Positions 5,065 through 6,720 of a DNA stretch of 6,720 nucleotides are shown piece by piece. Source of the DNA: Nitrospirales bacterium. Lineage in GTDB: Bacteria > Nitrospirota > Nitrospiria > Nitrospirales > UBA8639. The position numbers and the translations under genes were made by a program. The notes below the pieces were generated by a model, which searched no databases, had not been told where the DNA came from, and was given only the letters and a program-made list of their open reading frames with translations. The stretch's first letter is position 1. Each line of letters begins with the position of its first letter. The DNA lies in the NCBI GenBank assembly GCA_021604265.1, contig BQIY01000123.1, positions 1 to 6,720 of the forward strand. The letters are read 5' to 3'.

Positions 5065-5943
5065 TTACAGTTGGTGGTGGGCATGAATGGATTTGGAAAT
5101 GTGACGGCAAGCGTGAATAACCTGCTGTTGGCATGCCACATCATAGTCTCGTTGGGCTTTCGTGTTGTGGCCGGCCATCGAGAGTGCCATGCCTCGATGG
5201 TAATGGACTAATCCTCCATCGGACCCAAGACGAATGGCTGCCGTCAAATCGTTGATGGCTAAAGCTGTATCACCGTTCAGCAGTGCTAGGAGTCCCCGGC
5301 TTTCATAGGCCTGGTGGAGCGTCTGGTTTTGGGTAATGGCTTGATCCAGGTCTTTTCTTGCTTCTCCTGTCTTCCCAATATGTAAATAGGCCACGGCGCG
5401 GTTCAAATACATTTCCGCTTGAGGATGTTCGTAAGACAATGCACGAGAAAAATCATGAATGGCGTTCTGATATTTTGCTAATCGATTAAAGGCCAATCCG
5501 CGGTAATTCAAGATTTTTGGAGAATTTTTCGTGTGTTCCAGAATGAGTGAAAACTGACGGATCGCCTTCCCTGGATAACCGGCTTCTAAATACACGATTC
5601 CGAGATTTTCTCTGTATTGGAGATGTTGAGGTGCCAGTTTGATCGCGAGTGTAAAGTCTTTCATCGCATCACCCCAATTTTTTTGTTTGGCATAGACAAA
5701 ACCGCGAGCATTGAGCAGTGAGTGCTGCCCTGGGGTTTTTTGAATGGCTTCTGAAAAGATGTGTTCTGCGTCACTCAGCTTTCCGGCGTGAAATAATTGT
5801 TTGCCTTGAGCGAGCACACCATTGGCTACGGCAGGCATTTCATTGTTTGCCCTCAACCCTGAACAACCAACGTGACTTACCAACAGAATAAGTACAAAAA
5901 CCCATTGAATATATCGATGCGTCTGTTGAAATTTTCCGAGCAT
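5065..5943 (-). CDS. TPR-repeat lipoprotein
   Basis: The 292-residue product has an N-terminal membrane segment (residues 12-25) ending in HVGC. The final Gly-Cys suits signal peptidase II, with lipidated Cys27, although His at -3 is atypical. The rest is about seven tandem tetratricopeptide repeats (near 41-71, 75-108, 109-142, 143-174, 175-208, 209-241 and 243-276). They show the usual pattern, for example LLNARGFVYAKQKNWGDAMKDFTLAI and ILNYRGLAFNRLAKYQNAIHDFSRAL. Such proteins act as periplasmic or outer-membrane scaffolds for assembling envelope complexes; the partner is unknown. The C-terminal repeat carries two cysteines (271 and 279) and ends in a His-rich tail (HISKSIHAHHQL). I chose the ATG at 5943 because AAGGAGG (5958-5952) lies eight bases upstream; ATGs at 5964 and 5961 overlap or precede that site. 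It converges on slp, and the next gene upstream ends about 210 bases away. Confidence 0.92.
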   Translation of the reverse strand: MLGKFQQTHRYIQWVFVLILLVSHVGCSGLRANNEMPAVANGVLAQGKQLFHAGKLSDAEHIFSEAIQKTPGQHSLLNARGFVYAKQKNWGDAMKDFTLAIKLAPQHLQYRENLGIVYLEAGYPGKAIRQFSLILEHTKNSPKILNYRGLAFNRLAKYQNAIHDFSRALSYEHPQAEMYLNRAVAYLHIGKTGEARKDLDQAITQNQTLHQAYESRGLLALLNGDTALAINDLTAAIRLGSDGGLVHYHRGMALSMAGHNTKAQRDYDVACQQQVIHACRHISKSIHAHHQL

Positions 5944-5964
5944 ACTCAAGTCCTCCTTCATCAT

Positions 5965-6154
5965 TAAGGATAAAGGGAAAGGATTACATTGATAGGACAG
6001 TCATGTTACATCCATGTAACGTTGTGCTCATTGAGCTATAACAAACACGAGAATATCAGTTTCTACAGATGCTGAAATATGAGAAGTTTCAGATGTTGTT
6101 CAATGTGGAAATACTATGGAAGGAACAGTGTATGGGAAGATTAAAAACTGGGAA
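5965..6154. other. Upstream region of the TPR lipoprotein gene
   Basis: No gene is visible in these 190 AT-rich bases. They hold the dyad at 6005-6020 and a CTGAAA/TTTCAG hairpin (6072-6092, 9-base loop). No clear minus-strand promoter pair was found; TATCAA near 5987 is a weak -10 candidate. A short T-run after the nicotinamidase-like stop has no stem before it, so no terminator is called there. Confidence 0.4.
6005..6020. promoter_or_regulatory. Dyad GTTACAT-cc-ATGTAAC upstream of the TPR gene, candidate operator
   Basis: The two 7-base arms are perfect reverse complements with a 2-base spacer, about 60 bases upstream of the minus-strand TPR lipoprotein start. The half-sites match the palindrome in the slp promoter spacer. 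A common regulator of the two envelope genes is an inference. Confidence 0.4.
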
Positions 6155-6720
6155 CTATTGAGGAGTGAGTTGCATTCCGATGTCTAACGCTGTTGCTCGA
6201 ATTGCTCCTGCCGAAGCCATTTCCTGAAGGGCTTGTTTTGAATCATCTGGCCTGATATTGACCCCGCGTATGCCATCCTCTAGCACGACGACACGCAGAT
6301 CAAGTTTGATGCCATCCAGGGCGGTTTGTTTTATCCAGTAATCTGTCGCGAGGCCTATGAGATAGATGGTTTTGGCATTATGATCTTCAAGGTAATCCGC
6401 GAGGGAGGTTCCGTCAAAACCTGAGTAGATATCTTTTTTGGGATTGGTGGCTCCTGAAATAATGAGGCTACCCGTTGGAAGGTGCAGGTCTGCGTGAAAT
6501 TGTGCGCCTCGCGATCCTTGTATGCAGTGGGGAGGCCATGGACCACCTTGTTCTTGAAATGAGCAGTGGTTGGGCGGATGCCAATCGCGTGTAGCCATAA
6601 TGGCGGCTCCATGATGTTGAAAGAAGGCAATGTATTGATTGACTCGAGAGAGGATCTGGTCACCGTCCGCGACTGGGAGTGCTCCGCCTGGGAAAAAATC
6701 GTTTTGCAGATGGACCAGAA
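6155..6720 (-). CDS. Nicotinamidase/isochorismatase-family protein lacking the catalytic triad (5' end off the right edge)
   Basis: The visible 187 codons align along their length with nicotinamidase (PncA), which hydrolyses nicotinamide to nicotinate in NAD salvage. Family blocks in order (numbering from the first whole codon at 6718): LQNDFFPGGALPVADGD (4-20), ATRDWHPPNHCSF (42-54), WPPHCIQGSRGAQFH, NPKKDIYSGFDG, GLATDYWIKQTALD, DGIRGVN and ALQEMASAGA. The metal ligands are kept: Asp45, His47, His51 and the His of WPPHC. The catalytic triad is not. Asp of VDLQNDF is His3 (6710-6712), Lys of the KGxNP segment is Gly (6452-6454), and Cys of TDYCV is Trp (6335-6337). The fold and metal site look preserved, so this is probably a pseudoenzyme. 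Only the first few codons are missing, upstream of the window, so the start cannot be chosen. The internal ATG at 6598 is not the start, because the frame and homology continue past it. Confidence 0.92.
   Translation of the reverse strand, partial: LVHLQNDFFPGGALPVADGDQILSRVNQYIAFFQHHGAAIMATRDWHPPNHCSFQEQGGPWPPHCIQGSRGAQFHADLHLPTGSLIISGATNPKKDIYSGFDGTSLADYLEDHNAKTIYLIGLATDYWIKQTALDGIKLDLRVVVLEDGIRGVNIRPDDSKQALQEMASAGAIRATALDIGMQLTPQ

Noticed and set aside
4828..5211. Plus-strand 127-codon frame crossing the end of slp and the TPR gene.
   Set aside because: It reads straight through the strong slp terminator hairpin and overlaps two well-supported genes in other frames.
6155..6598. Starting the nicotinamidase-like gene at the ATG at 6598.
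   Set aside because: The frame continues to the window edge and encodes the family's N-terminal LQNDFFPGGALPVADGD block, so this Met is internal.

Overview
The window looks like a chromosomal stretch from a diderm (Gram-negative) bacterium. The evidence is three lipoproteins with lipoboxes, a lipid A deacylase-like outer-membrane barrel, a secreted periplasmic protein, and good Shine-Dalgarno sequences. Base composition is moderate, by eye slightly under 50% G+C. No gene here fixes the phylum. The mix of Slp, PagL and TPR lipoproteins would fit Pseudomonadota or a low-GC Nitrospirota, but that is only an impression. I see no tRNA, rRNA, CRISPR array, phage gene or complete insertion sequence.

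Layout, left to right. A minus-strand FMN-binding pyridoxamine-phosphate-oxidase-like protein (577 to the left edge) has lost only its last codons. A minus-strand lipoprotein of unknown function (807-1523, TTG start) follows; its spaced His and Cys resemble a permuted papain-like hydrolase. After about 380 bases without a convincing gene comes a minus-strand PagL-type lipid A 3-O-deacylase homologue (1908-2483), with a heptamer tandem repeat at its putative -35 element. About 1.1 kb (2484-3602) holds no intact gene but has coding-like frames broken by stops, and small palindromes. A plus-strand methionine-rich, four-cysteine secreted protein (3603-3989) comes next, then a second gene-poor stretch with another possible gene remnant. 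The plus-strand Slp-family outer-membrane lipoprotein (4431-4964) has a well-formed promoter whose spacer contains a palindrome, and it ends at a strong intrinsic terminator. A convergent minus-strand lipoprotein of seven TPR repeats (5065-5943) follows. At the right edge a minus-strand nicotinamidase/isochorismatase-family gene (6155 to the edge) runs off the window.

The genes are mostly single units with long spacers, not an operon. The common thread is the cell envelope: five of the seven proteins are predicted to be exported. The most striking observation is in the nicotinamidase homologue. The metal-binding residues and overall fold signature are kept, but all three catalytic-triad positions are replaced (Asp to His, Lys to Gly, Cys to Trp), which points to a pseudoenzyme with a binding or regulatory role. 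A second lead is a TTACAT/ATGTAA dyad found both inside the slp promoter and upstream of the TPR gene, a possible shared operator.
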